DNA from: Carnobacteriaceae bacterium zg-C25
GTDB taxonomy: Bacteria; Bacillota; Bacilli; Lactobacillales; Aerococcaceae
Assembly (NCBI GenBank): GCA_017945845.1
Contig: CP072828.1
Location: 434,001 to 498,000 of the forward strand
Direction: 5' to 3'
Length of the DNA: 64,000 bases
The notes under the pieces are model-generated. The model had not been told where the DNA came from, did no database searches, and was given only the letters and a program-made list of their open reading frames with translations. Position numbers and translations under genes: made by a program. Shown piece by piece: positions 23,867 to 33,959 of this stretch. Each line of letters opens with the position of its first letter. Positions within the stretch are counted from its first letter, which is position 1.

Positions 23867-25939
23867 ATGAGTTATAAAAATTTAGTCATTGTTGAATCGC
23901 CCGCAAAAGCAAAAACAATTGAAAAATATTTAGGTAAAAATTATAAAGTTGTAGCGAGTAAAGGGCATTTACGCGATTTACCAAAAAGTAAATTGGGTGT
24001 TGATATTGCAAACAATTATGAACCAAGCTATATTGCCATTCGTGGTAAAGGTGATTTGATTAAAGAGTTAAAAAAATATGCACAAAAAGCGCAACATGTC
24101 TATTTGGCAAGTGACCCGGATAGAGAAGGGGAAGCGATTGCGTGGCATTTATCTCATTTATTAGGATTAGATGCGACACAGCCAATTCGTGTTGTTTTTA
24201 ATGAAATCACTAAAGATGCGGTTAAAAATGCGTTTAAAACACCACGTGCCATTGATATGAATTTAGTGGATTCACAACAAGCACGTCGTGTATTGGATAG
24301 ACTGGTTGGGTATTCGATTTCGCCAATTTTATGGAAAAAGGTGAAAAAAGGGTTGAGTGCCGGACGTGTTCAATCGGTGGCGTTAAAATTAATTATTGAT
24401 CGTGAAAAGGCTATTCAACAATTTAAACCTGAAGAATATTGGACGATTGATGCGAATTTCATTAAAGATAAAACGGTTTTTGGTGCACAGTTTTATGGTG
24501 TAAAAGGTAAAAAGGTACAACTGAATACTAAAGAAGATGTGGAAAATATTCAAAAGCAATTGACAGATGCAACGTATTTGGTGACACAAGTTGTTAAAAA
24601 AGAACGTAAACGTCAACCAGCTTTACCATTTACAACGAGTAATTTACAACAAGAAGCGGTGCGTAAATTGAATTTTAGAACGGGACGTACTATGGCGATT
24701 GCACAACAGTTGTATGAAGGTGTTCCGTTAGGGCGTTTAGGGACTGTCGGTTTAATTACGTATATGCGAACCGATTCTACGCGCGTATCAGATGTGGCGC
24801 GTCATGAAGCTGTAGAGTATATTACACAAGAACATGGTAAAGAATATGTAGGGACACTTCGTCAAGGCAAGAGTCCACAAGGTGCGCAAGATGCTCATGA
24901 GGCAATTCGACCAACTAGTGTATTCCGAACACCGAATAGTATTGAAAAATATTTGACGAAAGAGCAGTTAAAACTGTATTCATTAATTTGGGCACGATTT
25001 GTGGCGAGCCAAATGTCATCAGCTATTTACGATACGGTACAAGCAACTATTGAACAAAATAATGTACAATTTAGAGCGAATGGATCAAACGTCAAATTTC
25101 AAGGGTTTTTAAAAGTGTATGAAGAGAGTGTCGAAGGAACAAAAGAAAAAAACAATCGACTACCTCAATTGGAAAATGGCGATGTTGTCAAAATTAAAGA
25201 TAACGATTCTAATCAACACTTTACCCAACCACCTGCACGTTATTCAGAAGCGACGTTAATTAAAGCGCTTGAAGAAAATGGTGTCGGTCGTCCAAGTACG
25301 TATGCGCCAACGTTAGACACCATTCAACGTCGCTACTACGTTAAATTAGTTTCTAAACGATTTGAGCCAACCGAGTTGGGTGCCATTGTTAATCAACTCA
25401 TTAACGACTTTTTCCCGGATATTGTCGATGTTACATTTACGGCAAATATGGAATCTGATTTAGATGGTGTGGAAGACGGTAAAAAAGTATGGCAAGATGT
25501 CATTGATGTGTTTTATCAACCGTTTAGTCAGTATTTACAAAAAGCCGAGCAAGAAATTGATAAAGTTGACATTAAAGATGAACCCGCTGGATTTGATTGC
25601 GAAAATTGTGGGCATGAAATGGTTATTAAAATTGGTAAATTTGGTAAGTTTTATGCGTGTTCTAATTTCCCGGATTGTCGCAATACGCAAGCCATTATGA
25701 AAAAAATTGGTGTGACGTGTCCGACGTGTCATAAAGGCGATATTTTAGAACGTAAATCAAAACGAAATAAACTATTTTATGGTTGTTCTTTATATCCAGA
25801 ATGTGCGTTTGTATCGTGGGATAAACCGTTAGATAGAAGTTGTCCAAAATGTGCTCACTACTTAGTAGAGAAAAAAGTACGCGGTGGTAAACAAATTGCA
25901 TGTAGCGAGTGTGACTATAAAGAAACTGTTCAAAAATAA
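23867..25939 (+). CDS. topA: DNA topoisomerase I
   Basis: 690-residue type IA topoisomerase that relaxes negative supercoils. TOPRIM domain at the start ([18 protein letters not shown] and [15 protein letters not shown]), active-site Tyr299 in [12 protein letters not shown], then three C-terminal zinc-ribbon repeats ([24 protein letters not shown]). I prefer the ATG at 23867, where family members begin ([10 protein letters not shown]) and which has AGGGA upstream; an in-frame ATG at 23837 lacks a ribosome site. dprA, its usual upstream neighbour, is found downstream instead as a divergent copy. Confidence 0.97.
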   Translation: MSYKNLVIVESPAKAKTIEKYLGKNYKVVASKGHLRDLPKSKLGVDIANNYEPSYIAIRGKGDLIKELKKYAQKAQHVYLASDPDREGEAIAWHLSHLLGLDATQPIRVVFNEITKDAVKNAFKTPRAIDMNLVDSQQARRVLDRLVGYSISPILWKKVKKGLSAGRVQSVALKLIIDREKAIQQFKPEEYWTIDANFIKDKTVFGAQFYGVKGKKVQLNTKEDVENIQKQLTDATYLVTQVVKKERKRQPALPFTTSNLQQEAVRKLNFRTGRTMAIAQQLYEGVPLGRLGTVGLITYMRTDSTRVSDVARHEAVEYITQEHGKEYVGTLRQGKSPQGAQDAHEAIRPTSVFRTPNSIEKYLTKEQLKLYSLIWARFVASQMSSAIYDTVQATIEQNNVQFRANGSNVKFQGFLKVYEESVEGTKEKNNRLPQLENGDVVKIKDNDSNQHFTQPPARYSEATLIKALEENGVGRPSTYAPTLDTIQRRYYVKLVSKRFEPTELGAIVNQLINDFFPDIVDVTFTANMESDLDGVEDGKKVWQDVIDVFYQPFSQYLQKAEQEIDKVDIKDEPAGFDCENCGHEMVIKIGKFGKFYACSNFPDCRNTQAIMKKIGVTCPTCHKGDILERKSKRNKLFYGCSLYPECAFVSWDKPLDRSCPKCAHYLVEKKVRGGKQIACSECDYKETVQK

Positions 25940-25946
25940 AAAAATG

Positions 25947-25976
25947 ATCCAATCTGTTAAACGGATTGGATTTTTT
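25947..25976 (+). terminator. Terminator of topA
   Basis: Stem ATCCAATC/GATTGGAT (25947-25954 with 25964-25971), T-run to 25976. A TATAAT follows immediately at 25979-25984 and may start the next transcript. Confidence 0.8.
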
Positions 25977-26015
25977 GGTATAATAGATATACAAACAGAA
26001 AAAAGGGGTATAAAC

Positions 26016-26393
26016 ATGTCACGAGTGATGATTGATAGACGGCAAGTTAGTGGGCTGGTGAAGATAATGAGTTCCAAAAGCCAAATTGATCAGCGAGTGA
26101 ACGATGATGTCATTACGGTGGATACATCTAGCCAAGATATCCGTTTATTTGCTAAAATTGGAAAATGGTATGAAACTCCATCAGTCGTAGCGCATGATGG
26201 CGATTGCTTTAAAATGTATCGTCGCTATCCATTCTGGGTATTTTTATTGTTTGTTGTGGTGTTATGTGCTTTTTATTATACAAAACAATATCAAATGGGT
26301 AAGTTTATTGTGACACTTTTATTTAGTATTTACTACGACAAATATTATGCCTATACGATGAAGCGGACAACGACAACTTTGGCTATGAGTTAA
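26016..26393 (+). CDS. Hypothetical membrane protein
   Basis: 125-residue protein with a polar N-terminal half (about 1-68) and two membrane segments: YPFWVFLLFVVVLCAFYY (about 70-88) and KFIVTLLFSIYYDKYY. AAAAGGGG precedes the ATG at 26016; the frame is open upstream through the topA terminator but has no ribosome site there. I do not recognise the family. It may be cotranscribed with the UPF0223 gene 19 bases downstream. Confidence 0.7.
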   Translation: MSRVMIDRRQVSGLVKIMSSKSQIDQRVNDDVITVDTSSQDIRLFAKIGKWYETPSVVAHDGDCFKMYRRYPFWVFLLFVVVLCAFYYTKQYQMGKFIVTLLFSIYYDKYYAYTMKRTTTTLAMS

Positions 26394-26412
26394 TAAAACG
26401 TAAGGAGAGAAT

Positions 26413-26694
26413 ATGACAAAAAATTATGAATACCCCATTGATTATACGTGGAGTCATATTGAAATGACAAAGGTCATCACACTGTTTAACGCTGTAGAAA
26501 AAGCTTATGAAACGGGAATTTTAAAAGCGGATTTTTTAAAGGCGTATGCGGATTTCAAAACAGTTATAACGTCGATCGGTGAAGAAAAGCGCATCGGTAG
26601 AGAATTTGAAAATGTATCGGGTTATGTGTTGTATAAAGTTGTACAACACGCTAAAAATAATGATGGCAAATCAAAAATTTATTTAGGAGAATAA
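26413..26694 (+). CDS. UPF0223 family protein (YktA-like)
   Basis: 93-residue protein with the UPF0223 blocks YPIDYTWSHIEMTKVI, LFNAVEKAYE and EEKRIGREFENVSGYVLYKVV. Function unknown; in Bacillus the homologue yktA is near an inositol monophosphatase gene, and here too the next gene is that enzyme. AAGGAGAG precedes the ATG. Confidence 0.9.
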   Translation: MTKNYEYPIDYTWSHIEMTKVITLFNAVEKAYETGILKADFLKAYADFKTVITSIGEEKRIGREFENVSGYVLYKVVQHAKNNDGKSKIYLGE

Positions 26695-26695
26695 G

Positions 26696-27457
26696 ATGAA
26701 AGCAATTAAACAAAATATTGAAACGTGGTTATTAGAGATTGGTGAATTAATTAAAGAACGCATGTCGCAACCGTTAGAAGTGAATCAAAAGACATCGTTA
26801 GCCGATGTCGTTACAAATGTTGATAAAGAAGTGGAAACACTGTTTAAAGAAAAGATTGCAAAAGATTACCCAACGCATCGTGTTTTAGGTGAGGAGGGCA
26901 TTCATCAAGAAAAAATCGATCATTTAGACGGCGATGTTTGGATTATAGATCCAATTGATGGGACACTAAATTTTGTGAAAGAAAAGCAAAATTTTGCAGT
27001 GATGATTGCGTACTATCGTAACGGTGTCGGTGAGTTAGGGTTTATTTATGACGTCATGTCTAAAGAGTTGTACGCGGCACAAAGAGGGCATGGTGCAACT
27101 AAAAATGGTGTAGTTTTACCCGTTGTTGAAGACACAGATTTAAAAAATAGTTTGTTAAACATTTCAGCAAATACATTCTTTTTAGATCCTGTTTCATTTG
27201 AAGATAAGTTGCGTGCTAGTTTAGGGTTGCGTATTGTCGGTTCGGCTGCGTTATCGTTTATCCGTTTAATCAATGGGCAACATGGTGGATATGTTTGCGT
27301 CTTTTTAAATCCATGGGACTACATGGCAGGGTTAATTTTTATGAAAGAATTAGGTTTAGTGGTTACGGATTTTAATGGTGAGCCGATTCAATTATTGCAA
27401 AAAACAACATTGTTAGCAGCAACCCCAACAACACATAAAGAAATTTTAGATAAGTAG
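26696..27457 (+). CDS. Inositol monophosphatase family protein
   Basis: 253-residue Mg-dependent phosphatase of the IMPase/SuhB fold. Metal-binding motifs are visible: GEEG in VLGEEGIH, DPIDGTLNF (about residue 84), and WDYMAGL near residue 205. Substrate may be inositol phosphate, NADP or another small phosphate ester. The ATG lies one base after the upstream stop with AGGAGA inside the end of that gene. A terminator follows. Confidence 0.94.
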   Translation: MKAIKQNIETWLLEIGELIKERMSQPLEVNQKTSLADVVTNVDKEVETLFKEKIAKDYPTHRVLGEEGIHQEKIDHLDGDVWIIDPIDGTLNFVKEKQNFAVMIAYYRNGVGELGFIYDVMSKELYAAQRGHGATKNGVVLPVVEDTDLKNSLLNISANTFFLDPVSFEDKLRASLGLRIVGSAALSFIRLINGQHGGYVCVFLNPWDYMAGLIFMKELGLVVTDFNGEPIQLLQKTTLLAATPTTHKEILDK

Positions 27458-27484
27458 AGAGAATGAAATTTTCTCTCTTTTTTT
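27456..27484 (+). terminator. Terminator after the IMPase gene
   Basis: Stem AGAGAGAA/TTCTCTCT (27456-27463 with 27471-27478) and seven T; the stem begins within the stop codon. Confidence 0.85.
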
Positions 27485-27534
27485 GTGTATATTTGTATTT
27501 TTTCGGTAATGTTATCGTATGGAGGGTTGTATCT

Positions 27535-28377
27535 ATGCGTGAATTAGTTATTGTGTTTTGGCATTATCAAATGGGAAATGACAAAGACATGCACCTTTTT
27601 ATTGAGTTGTTAATGAAGAATTTTTCAATAGAAGAAGTTTGCCATTATTTTAATTTTTCAATGAAACAGCATGATCAATTGTGTGCCTATCGTCAGGAAT
27701 ATCGAGATATTAAAAAAATATACGATACACAGTCTATTCGTTTGCTGACTTTTTTCGATGATCACTATCCAGAAAGTTTAAAAGCGATGCATTTTCCGCC
27801 ACTAGTTTTATCGTATAAAGGTAATATTGGCTTGTTGTCGCATAAGCGAATAACATTTGTAGCAGAAAATGAGTTGAGTTTTTATGCCGAACAAGTGATT
27901 GATGATATGGTGTCGACGTTAAAAGGTAAAACGATTGTAGCGTCAATTTTGTTTGATAGTACGCGGTATCTTTATGATTACGCCAATAAAAATGGAATAC
28001 GTAGTATTTTAGTGTTGGGTAGTAGTTTTGATAAACAATATCCATTAAAACACTTATTTTTAGAAAATCACGCTTATAAAACAGGACTAGTCATTTGTGA
28101 ATATCCTTTAAATGTTCCGTTTCGTAAAACGAGTTTGTTGAGACATCGCCAATTATTAGTTGGGTTGTCTTCGGTGGTTTGTGTGTTGGAATGTTCAAAA
28201 AAGAGTAGCCATTTATTAAATGCGTACGTAGCACTTGAGCAAAATAAAGAGGTTGTTGTGCCACCGCACAATTTATTTGAAGATTTTGGTAATGGTGGCA
28301 ATTCGTTGATTCAAGAAGGTGCACGAATTTATTTGTGTGCAACGGATTTACAAGAGGCGTTGGATGATGCTTATTAA
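27535..28377 (+). CDS. dprA: Divergent DprA/Smf-like protein
   Basis: 280-residue homologue of DprA, which loads RecA on incoming single strands in natural transformation. The DprA framework is recognisable: FFDDHYPESLKAMHFPPLVLSYKGN (about residues 78-102) and the end LVICEYPL, RHRQLLVGLSSVVCVLEC, YVALEQNKEVVVPPHN and NSLIQEGA. However, the usual GSR motif after the YKGN block is replaced by FVAENELS, and the S-G-x-A-x-G-I-D block by VASILFDSTRYLYD; RNRIIAGLS reads RHRQLLVGLS. The Rossmann DNA-binding groove may therefore be altered. GGAGGG precedes the ATG at 27535. Confidence 0.8.
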   Translation: MRELVIVFWHYQMGNDKDMHLFIELLMKNFSIEEVCHYFNFSMKQHDQLCAYRQEYRDIKKIYDTQSIRLLTFFDDHYPESLKAMHFPPLVLSYKGNIGLLSHKRITFVAENELSFYAEQVIDDMVSTLKGKTIVASILFDSTRYLYDYANKNGIRSILVLGSSFDKQYPLKHLFLENHAYKTGLVICEYPLNVPFRKTSLLRHRQLLVGLSSVVCVLECSKKSSHLLNAYVALEQNKEVVVPPHNLFEDFGNGGNSLIQEGARIYLCATDLQEALDDAY

Positions 28378-28470
28378 ATTGTTCGTAATGCTAATAGTCG
28401 GTTAGTTGCTTTAGGCAAGGCATCGATAAATCATAGTGATCACATGACAAAATAATGTAAATGTAAGGCG

Positions 28471-28498
28471 TTACAAAATGGTCAAAAAATGATATAAT
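28471..28498 (+). promoter_or_regulatory. Promoter of the yheA-like gene
   Basis: TTACAA (28471-28476) and a perfect TATAAT (28493-28498), spacing 16, about 30 bases before the start. Confidence 0.6.
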
Positions 28499-28528
28499 AA
28501 CTGTAACACATATAAAAGGAGATAAATG

Positions 28529-28873
28529 ATGAGCGTAAATATTTATGATACAGCCAACCAATTAGAAAGAGAGTTTAGACAAAGTGAAGCGTTTGTGGCA
28601 TTGCAAAACGCCTTTGCTGCAATTGAAAATGATGCGGTAGCTAAAAAAGAATTTGAAGCCTTTAAAGGATTAACTAAAAAATTCCAACATTTTCAAGAAA
28701 CAGGTGAACAACCAACTGAGCAAGATTTAATTGAAGCAGAAGAAATTTCAAAACGTGCACAAGAAAACGCATTGATTTTAGAATTAGTCAAATCAGAACA
28801 AGCGGTTAGTGCGTTGATTGGAGAGTTAAATAACATTATTACGAAACCTTTATCAGAATTGTATAATGTCTAA
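28529..28873 (+). CDS. UPF0342 (YheA/YlbF-like) protein
   Basis: 114-residue helical protein starting MSVNIYDTANQLERE, the UPF0342 pattern, with long charged helices (FRQSEAFVALQNAF, then EDLIEAEEISKRAQEN-like). Two ATGs stand side by side at 28526 and 28529; the second has better spacing (7) to AAGGAG. Homologues such as yheA neighbour yhaO/yhaN in Bacillus, as here. Function unknown; related YlbF/YmcA proteins act with RNase Y. Confidence 0.9.
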   Translation: MSVNIYDTANQLEREFRQSEAFVALQNAFAAIENDAVAKKEFEAFKGLTKKFQHFQETGEQPTEQDLIEAEEISKRAQENALILELVKSEQAVSALIGELNNIITKPLSELYNV

Positions 28874-28894
28874 AATAGGTTAAATTAACGATTT

Positions 28895-28924
28895 GGAGAA
28901 TACGTAGGTGATTCTCCTTTTTTT
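28895..28924 (+). terminator. Terminator between the yheA-like gene and yhaO
   Basis: Stem GGAGAAT/ATTCTCC (28895-28901 with 28911-28917) and seven T. The yhaO start lies 13 bases beyond the T-run, so yhaO expression needs readthrough or an internal promoter. Confidence 0.8.
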
Positions 28925-28936
28925 ACAGGAGAAATT

Positions 28937-30160
28937 ATGAGTGTCAAAGTCTTACATATCGCCGATTTACATTTGGATACCCCTTTTAAATCACTTAAAC
29001 GACTATCAGAAACGATATTCCAACAAATTCAAAATGCGACACGTACGTCACTGGAACGCCTAATTGATAGAGCGATTACGGAAAAAGTGGATGCGGTACT
29101 CATTGTGGGAGATGCGTTTAATAGTGTACAACCGGATGTACGAGAGCAGATGTTTTTACATCAACAGCTGTCTCGTTTAATTGAAGCGAATATTTCGGTT
29201 GTTTTGAGTTTTGGAAATCATGATTATTATACAGGTCCTTTATTAATTGACGTACCAAAAGGTGTACATGTTTTAAATGAAAAGGTGTCGAGTGTTGAAT
29301 TGACAACACAATCCAATGAAACGCTAGTGGTGAGCGGTTTTAGTTATTATCGCAATCATATTGAACAAGTAGAATGGCAAGCATTCCCACACAAAAAACC
29401 ACACACGTACCATATTGGTATGCTCCATGGGCAAATGGGGGAAGGTGGTTATGCACCATTTACAATACAACAGTTAGCCGAGTTCGGCTATGATTATTGG
29501 GCGCTTGGACATATTCACCAAAGAGGCATTATTTCCGAAAGACCATTAGTGGCGTATTCCGGGAATATTCAAGGATTGCATAGTAATGAAGTTGGCGATA
29601 AAGGTGGTTATTTAGTGCATTTAAATCCACATGCTCAAGTCCATTTAGAAAAAGTTGATACGGCTCCAATTGTATGGATAAAAGAGCGTATTGAATTATC
29701 TAGTGATCGTACATTTATGAACGTTTTAGAGCAAATTGAAGCACTTTACAAAACACATCAAGACGGTAATGCTCAAAAAGAGACGTCGTTATTTTTGGTG
29801 AAATTGGATATTTATTATGACGAAAATGTTTCAAAAAACTTAATAGAACAACTTCGAGATGACGCTATTTTAGAAGTGGGTAGTAAGGGACTGTATCAGT
29901 TAGTCAATATTAAGTTGATTCCACAAGTAAAAAAAGCAAGTGTTTTACTCAATGATGACATGTCTAAACTTTGGGAAACAGTGCAAAAATCTGCTTTATT
30001 TGAAGAGATGTCTGAAAGTATGAAAGAGTTGTTAAGTAATAAATGGATTCAACAATATTTTAAAGAGCAAATAAAAAACCCTGATTTTTTTAATGCGGTA
30101 CATCAATCAAGCGTACAGTTAGTGAATGAGATGTTAGGTGGTGAAGCAAATGAAGATTAG
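28937..30160 (+). CDS. yhaO: SbcD-like DNA repair exonuclease YhaO
   Basis: 407-residue metallophosphoesterase of the Mre11/SbcD group. Metal-site motifs in order: HIADLHLDTPF, IVGDAFN (the usual GDxF/GDxY), SFGNHDYY, MLHGQMGE and ALGHIHQR. The C-terminal part (about 270-407) is a capping domain with helices. It forms a nuclease-ATPase pair with YhaN, whose ATG overlaps its stop by 11 bases. AGGAG precedes the ATG. Confidence 0.94.
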   Translation: MSVKVLHIADLHLDTPFKSLKRLSETIFQQIQNATRTSLERLIDRAITEKVDAVLIVGDAFNSVQPDVREQMFLHQQLSRLIEANISVVLSFGNHDYYTGPLLIDVPKGVHVLNEKVSSVELTTQSNETLVVSGFSYYRNHIEQVEWQAFPHKKPHTYHIGMLHGQMGEGGYAPFTIQQLAEFGYDYWALGHIHQRGIISERPLVAYSGNIQGLHSNEVGDKGGYLVHLNPHAQVHLEKVDTAPIVWIKERIELSSDRTFMNVLEQIEALYKTHQDGNAQKETSLFLVKLDIYYDENVSKNLIEQLRDDAILEVGSKGLYQLVNIKLIPQVKKASVLLNDDMSKLWETVQKSALFEEMSESMKELLSNKWIQQYFKEQIKNPDFFNAVHQSSVQLVNEMLGGEANED

Positions 30161-32909
30161 ACAAATTGTCATTTACGGTTACGGGAAATGGCATAATAAA
30201 ACGATTGATGTGAATGATAATTTTATCGCTTTTTTAGGGCGCAATGAAATGGGAAAATCAACTTTACAATCGTTTATTCAAAGTATGTTATTTGGTTTGC
30301 CGAAAACAACGAAAACATCAAAAACAACGAAAAAAACTTTTAATTCGTATATACCAAAAGAATATTCGGCATATGGCGGAAAATTGATTTTGGATGATAC
30401 ACCGTATGGACACATCAGCATTGAAAGATTACATAAAGGTAAGCAAGTTGTTAATTCGATTCAAACGCATGATGGTGTTGAATTATCGCAACAACAGTTA
30501 GATGACATGCTTGCGGGAGTAACGTTATCGCTATATCAAGATTTTTTTTCATTAACGCTAAACCAATTACAATCTTTAGATGCGATTAAAAAAGAAAATT
30601 TAAATCGCTATTTTTTAACGATTGGGTTATCGGGTAGTGAACAATTTTTTAAATGGAAAGATGAATGGACAAAACAAAGTGATAATCTTTATCGTCCAAA
30701 GGGGTCTATCCCAGTAGTTAATCAGCAATTAGAAGCGTATCATCAACAAACACTAAAAGTTGAGCGATTAGCACAACAACAACGTGAGTACGCAGATTTT
30801 GTAAGTAGACGAACAACTTTACAAAAACAGCTGGATACATTGAATAAAACGCAACAACAATTGGAAGAGCGTCTGCAATTTGAAAAAGTAATCGAACAAT
30901 ATCAAAAACCGTTTGAACGTTTTCAAGAGTTATCTCGTATGACGTACACGACAACACAACTTGACGAAAATGTATTTCGTCAATATGAATCCATTCAAAT
31001 TAAAAAAGAAGCGTTGAATAAACAGTTGTTGGTGATGGATGAACGAAAAGAAGAGGCGGTAATTTCCGATGAATTGCAATGGTTTATTGAGCATGAAACA
31101 GACATTAAACTGGCGGTGATGACACTTCCAAAAGTAGAACAGACTTTAAAACATATTGCAACTACAGATTATCAATTAGACATTCAAAAGGACATACTGG
31201 AAAAAGAAGTGGCACGGTTGTCTTTAACAATAGATGATTTGCCAAAAGAGAACGTAACGGTCGATGAGCATGGACGAAATCTATTGCAACAAGTTAGTAC
31301 GCTGGAACAAGATGCCCAAGTGCTATCACGACAACAAAATCAGATAAACGAGCGTTTACAAAGTCATCGTACACGTAAAGATGCGTTGGAAAATGAAATA
31401 GCATCGTCTAAAAGACAATCTCGTAAAATGTCAGCTACTCCAAAAAATAACGTGTATGGATATCTTATTGTACTGATGCTAGGTGTTGTTTTAAGTGTTG
31501 TTGCAAGTGGTCTATCAAACTGGATACTGCTAGTCGTCGGTGTACTGATAGGTGTATGTGGCGCGATGATGGCGTTTCTTCATTCAAACAAAGTACGTCG
31601 TCAAAGAGAAAGCAATCGATTACAAGAGCAACAGCGTCTATCAGAAATTCAAGAACAATTTGAACATTACCACCGTGAAGAGAGTCGTTTACAAGAAGAA
31701 CTGGCACAACTAACCCATTCATTGAACGAAAATCAACAAAATGCATTACACGTGCAACAGCAGATTGATGCGTATAAAGTATCGCATGGTATTTCTAACA
31801 AAATGTCGTTAGAAAGGATTGTTGATGGTACGTTACAACATGTGATTGAGTTACGCCAAAATTACGGACAATTGTCAACGCAAAAAATGCAAGCTGTTCA
31901 AAAATTAGCGCAATTTGATGATGTGTTTTCATTTTTTGGTGAGCGTATGTCAAAAATGCGAGAAAATTCTTTGGCGTATCGTCGAGATGTGGTGACGCAA
32001 TTTAAAACCTTTGTTGATAAATGGCAAGTTGAAGCCGTTAAGTTGGATGAAAAAAATAAACAACAACAATTTCATGAAAAAGATAAGCGTCATGTAAAAA
32101 ATCAGTTATTGCAATTAAATGATGATGAAATGCGTTTATTTGAGCACGTTCATGTGGATAGCCCAAGTGCTTTTGAACAATTGATGTCACGCTATCAAAA
32201 TGAAAAAGAATTAAGACAAGAAAAAGATTTGTTACAAAAACAACTTAGTGCCTATATGGAACGATTAAGTGATCGTACTCAAAATGAAAATGCACAGCAG
32301 TTACAAGAACAACTGGAACACATCCAACAACAAAAAAATGACTATTTCGCACAACAAGCGAAAGTAAACGAAGCGATTCGTGTGTTAGAAACAGATGGAG
32401 AATACGCCGAAGAAAAACAAAAATTAGCATTAATGTCAGATACGGTATTAGAAGGCATACAAACCGTCGCTACCTATCAATATGCCGTACGTTTATTGGA
32501 TAAATTACTCCATAACGGTAAGAGCGAAAATATTGATACGATTATAGAATATGCCGGACAGTTATTTACACGCATTACAGCTAATCGCTATGTTACATTG
32601 CAATTTAAAGACGATAGGTTCCGCGTCAAAAGACAGGACGATACATGGTTTGAGTTATATGAACTATCGATGGGAACATTAGACCAGTTATACATTGCTT
32701 TACGATTAGCGTTTATAAAAAGTGTGTCGCAACGTCTGACGTTACCGCTAATCATTGATGATTGTTTTGTGAATTTTGATGAAGAACGCAGACAAACGAT
32801 GCTTGCCATTCTTGAAGAGTTTTCAAAAACACATCAAATCATTTATTTGACGTATCAAAGTGATGTTACGGCAACGAACGCAAAAGTTATTCCGTTAAAA
32901 ACACTATAG
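30150..32909 (+). CDS. yhaN: SbcC-like ATPase YhaN with internal membrane segment
   Basis: 919-residue SMC/SbcC-like ATPase. Walker A GRNEMGKSTLQ is near residue 30, Walker B LPLIIDDCFVNFDEE near residue 865, and the signature region LSMGTLDQLY near 840. Long glutamine-rich coiled coils (about 185-430 and 480-800) flank two adjacent hydrophobic segments at about 433-478 (IVLMLGVVLSVVASG and ILLVVGVLIGVCGAMM), so the complex is probably membrane-tethered, as known for this family. The start at 30150 is chosen because MKIRQIVIYGYGKW is the family N-terminus. Expected to work with YhaO in DNA end processing. Confidence 0.93.
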   Translation: MKIRQIVIYGYGKWHNKTIDVNDNFIAFLGRNEMGKSTLQSFIQSMLFGLPKTTKTSKTTKKTFNSYIPKEYSAYGGKLILDDTPYGHISIERLHKGKQVVNSIQTHDGVELSQQQLDDMLAGVTLSLYQDFFSLTLNQLQSLDAIKKENLNRYFLTIGLSGSEQFFKWKDEWTKQSDNLYRPKGSIPVVNQQLEAYHQQTLKVERLAQQQREYADFVSRRTTLQKQLDTLNKTQQQLEERLQFEKVIEQYQKPFERFQELSRMTYTTTQLDENVFRQYESIQIKKEALNKQLLVMDERKEEAVISDELQWFIEHETDIKLAVMTLPKVEQTLKHIATTDYQLDIQKDILEKEVARLSLTIDDLPKENVTVDEHGRNLLQQVSTLEQDAQVLSRQQNQINERLQSHRTRKDALENEIASSKRQSRKMSATPKNNVYGYLIVLMLGVVLSVVASGLSNWILLVVGVLIGVCGAMMAFLHSNKVRRQRESNRLQEQQRLSEIQEQFEHYHREESRLQEELAQLTHSLNENQQNALHVQQQIDAYKVSHGISNKMSLERIVDGTLQHVIELRQNYGQLSTQKMQAVQKLAQFDDVFSFFGERMSKMRENSLAYRRDVVTQFKTFVDKWQVEAVKLDEKNKQQQFHEKDKRHVKNQLLQLNDDEMRLFEHVHVDSPSAFEQLMSRYQNEKELRQEKDLLQKQLSAYMERLSDRTQNENAQQLQEQLEHIQQQKNDYFAQQAKVNEAIRVLETDGEYAEEKQKLALMSDTVLEGIQTVATYQYAVRLLDKLLHNGKSENIDTIIEYAGQLFTRITANRYVTLQFKDDRFRVKRQDDTWFELYELSMGTLDQLYIALRLAFIKSVSQRLTLPLIIDDCFVNFDEERRQTMLAILEEFSKTHQIIYLTYQSDVTATNAKVIPLKTL

Positions 32910-32918
32910 GAGGACGTT

Positions 32919-33857
32919 ATGGAAAAACAATTACATGACTATCAGGTTGGAGAAGATATGCTTTTACCACTGTTAATAAAAAGTGCCGATGTCCGCATGA
33001 CTAAAGATCAAAAAGCGTATATTGCATTTACGTTTCAAGATAAAAGTGGGCAAATGGATGCTAAACTGTGGGGAGCTACACCACAACAAATTGAACAATT
33101 TATTTCGGGAGTTGTGGTGCAATTAGCCGGGAAGCGTGAAGTCTATAACAATACACCGCAAATTCGTATTGCCAAGTTAACCCTTTTAGAACATGCGAAT
33201 ATCGATGAATTTGTGCAACGTGTTGGAATGGACGCTAAAGCGATTGAAGAAGAAATCAATGCCAGTCTATTTGGGATTACGGACGCATCAATCGCACGCA
33301 TTACACGTCATATTTATAAAAAATATAAACAACAATTTTATGAATACCCAGCTGCTAAACGCCACCATCACGCAATGGTAGGCGGACTAAGCTTTCACAC
33401 GTTATCCATGTTGCGTATTGCAAATCACTTGTTGACGTTATACCCACAACTTAGCCGTTCGTTGTTAACGGCGGGCATTATGTTGCACGATATTGGTAAA
33501 GTCATTGAATTAAGTGGTGCCATTTCGACAGAATACACACTACCGGGTAATTTATTAGGTCATATTGTCATTATGTCAGATGAAATTACGAAAGCGTGCA
33601 TTGAGTTAGACATTGACGATACGCACGAAAGTGTTGTGTTGTTGAAGCACGTTGTATTGGCACATCATGGTAAATTAGAATATGGCTCACCTGTTCGACC
33701 ATTAGTGATGGAAGCAGAATTGATTCACCATATCGATATGATTGATGCAACTATGAATATGTTGACAACATCACTTGAAAAAGTGGAAGTTGGTACGTTT
33801 GGAGACAAAATATACGGATTGGATAATCGTATGTTTTTCCAACATGGTATTCAGTAA
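32919..33857 (+). CDS. yhaM: 3'-5' exoribonuclease YhaM
   Basis: 312-residue nuclease with an N-terminal OB fold (about 10-95, with AYIAFTFQDKSGQMDAKLWG) and a C-terminal HD domain (about 155-290; HHHAMVGGLSFHT, LLTAGIMLHDIGK, LAHHGKLE). Family members trim RNA and single-stranded DNA. GGAGG precedes the ATG, ten bases after yhaN. Length equals Bacillus YhaM. Ends at a strong terminator. Confidence 0.96.
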   Translation: MEKQLHDYQVGEDMLLPLLIKSADVRMTKDQKAYIAFTFQDKSGQMDAKLWGATPQQIEQFISGVVVQLAGKREVYNNTPQIRIAKLTLLEHANIDEFVQRVGMDAKAIEEEINASLFGITDASIARITRHIYKKYKQQFYEYPAAKRHHHAMVGGLSFHTLSMLRIANHLLTLYPQLSRSLLTAGIMLHDIGKVIELSGAISTEYTLPGNLLGHIVIMSDEITKACIELDIDDTHESVVLLKHVVLAHHGKLEYGSPVRPLVMEAELIHHIDMIDATMNMLTTSLEKVEVGTFGDKIYGLDNRMFFQHGIQ

Positions 33858-33863
33858 AGTGAG

Positions 33864-33897
33864 AAAAGATTGCTTGCTAGACAAGTAATCTTTTTTT
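33864..33897 (+). terminator. Terminator of the yhaO-yhaN-yhaM operon
   Basis: 13-pair stem AAAAGATTGCTTG with CAAGTAATCTTTT (one G-U pair), loop CTAGA, T-run. Confidence 0.88.
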
Positions 33898-33900
33898 GTT

Positions 33901-33929
33901 TTGTCAACTTGAATGTTTCTTGATATAAT
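33901..33929 (+). promoter_or_regulatory. Promoter of lepA
   Basis: TTGTCA (33901-33906) and perfect TATAAT (33924-33929), spacing 17, 31 bases before the ATG. Confidence 0.7.
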
Positions 33930-33959
33930 GAGTTGATTATTGAAAAAAGGATAGTGTAG

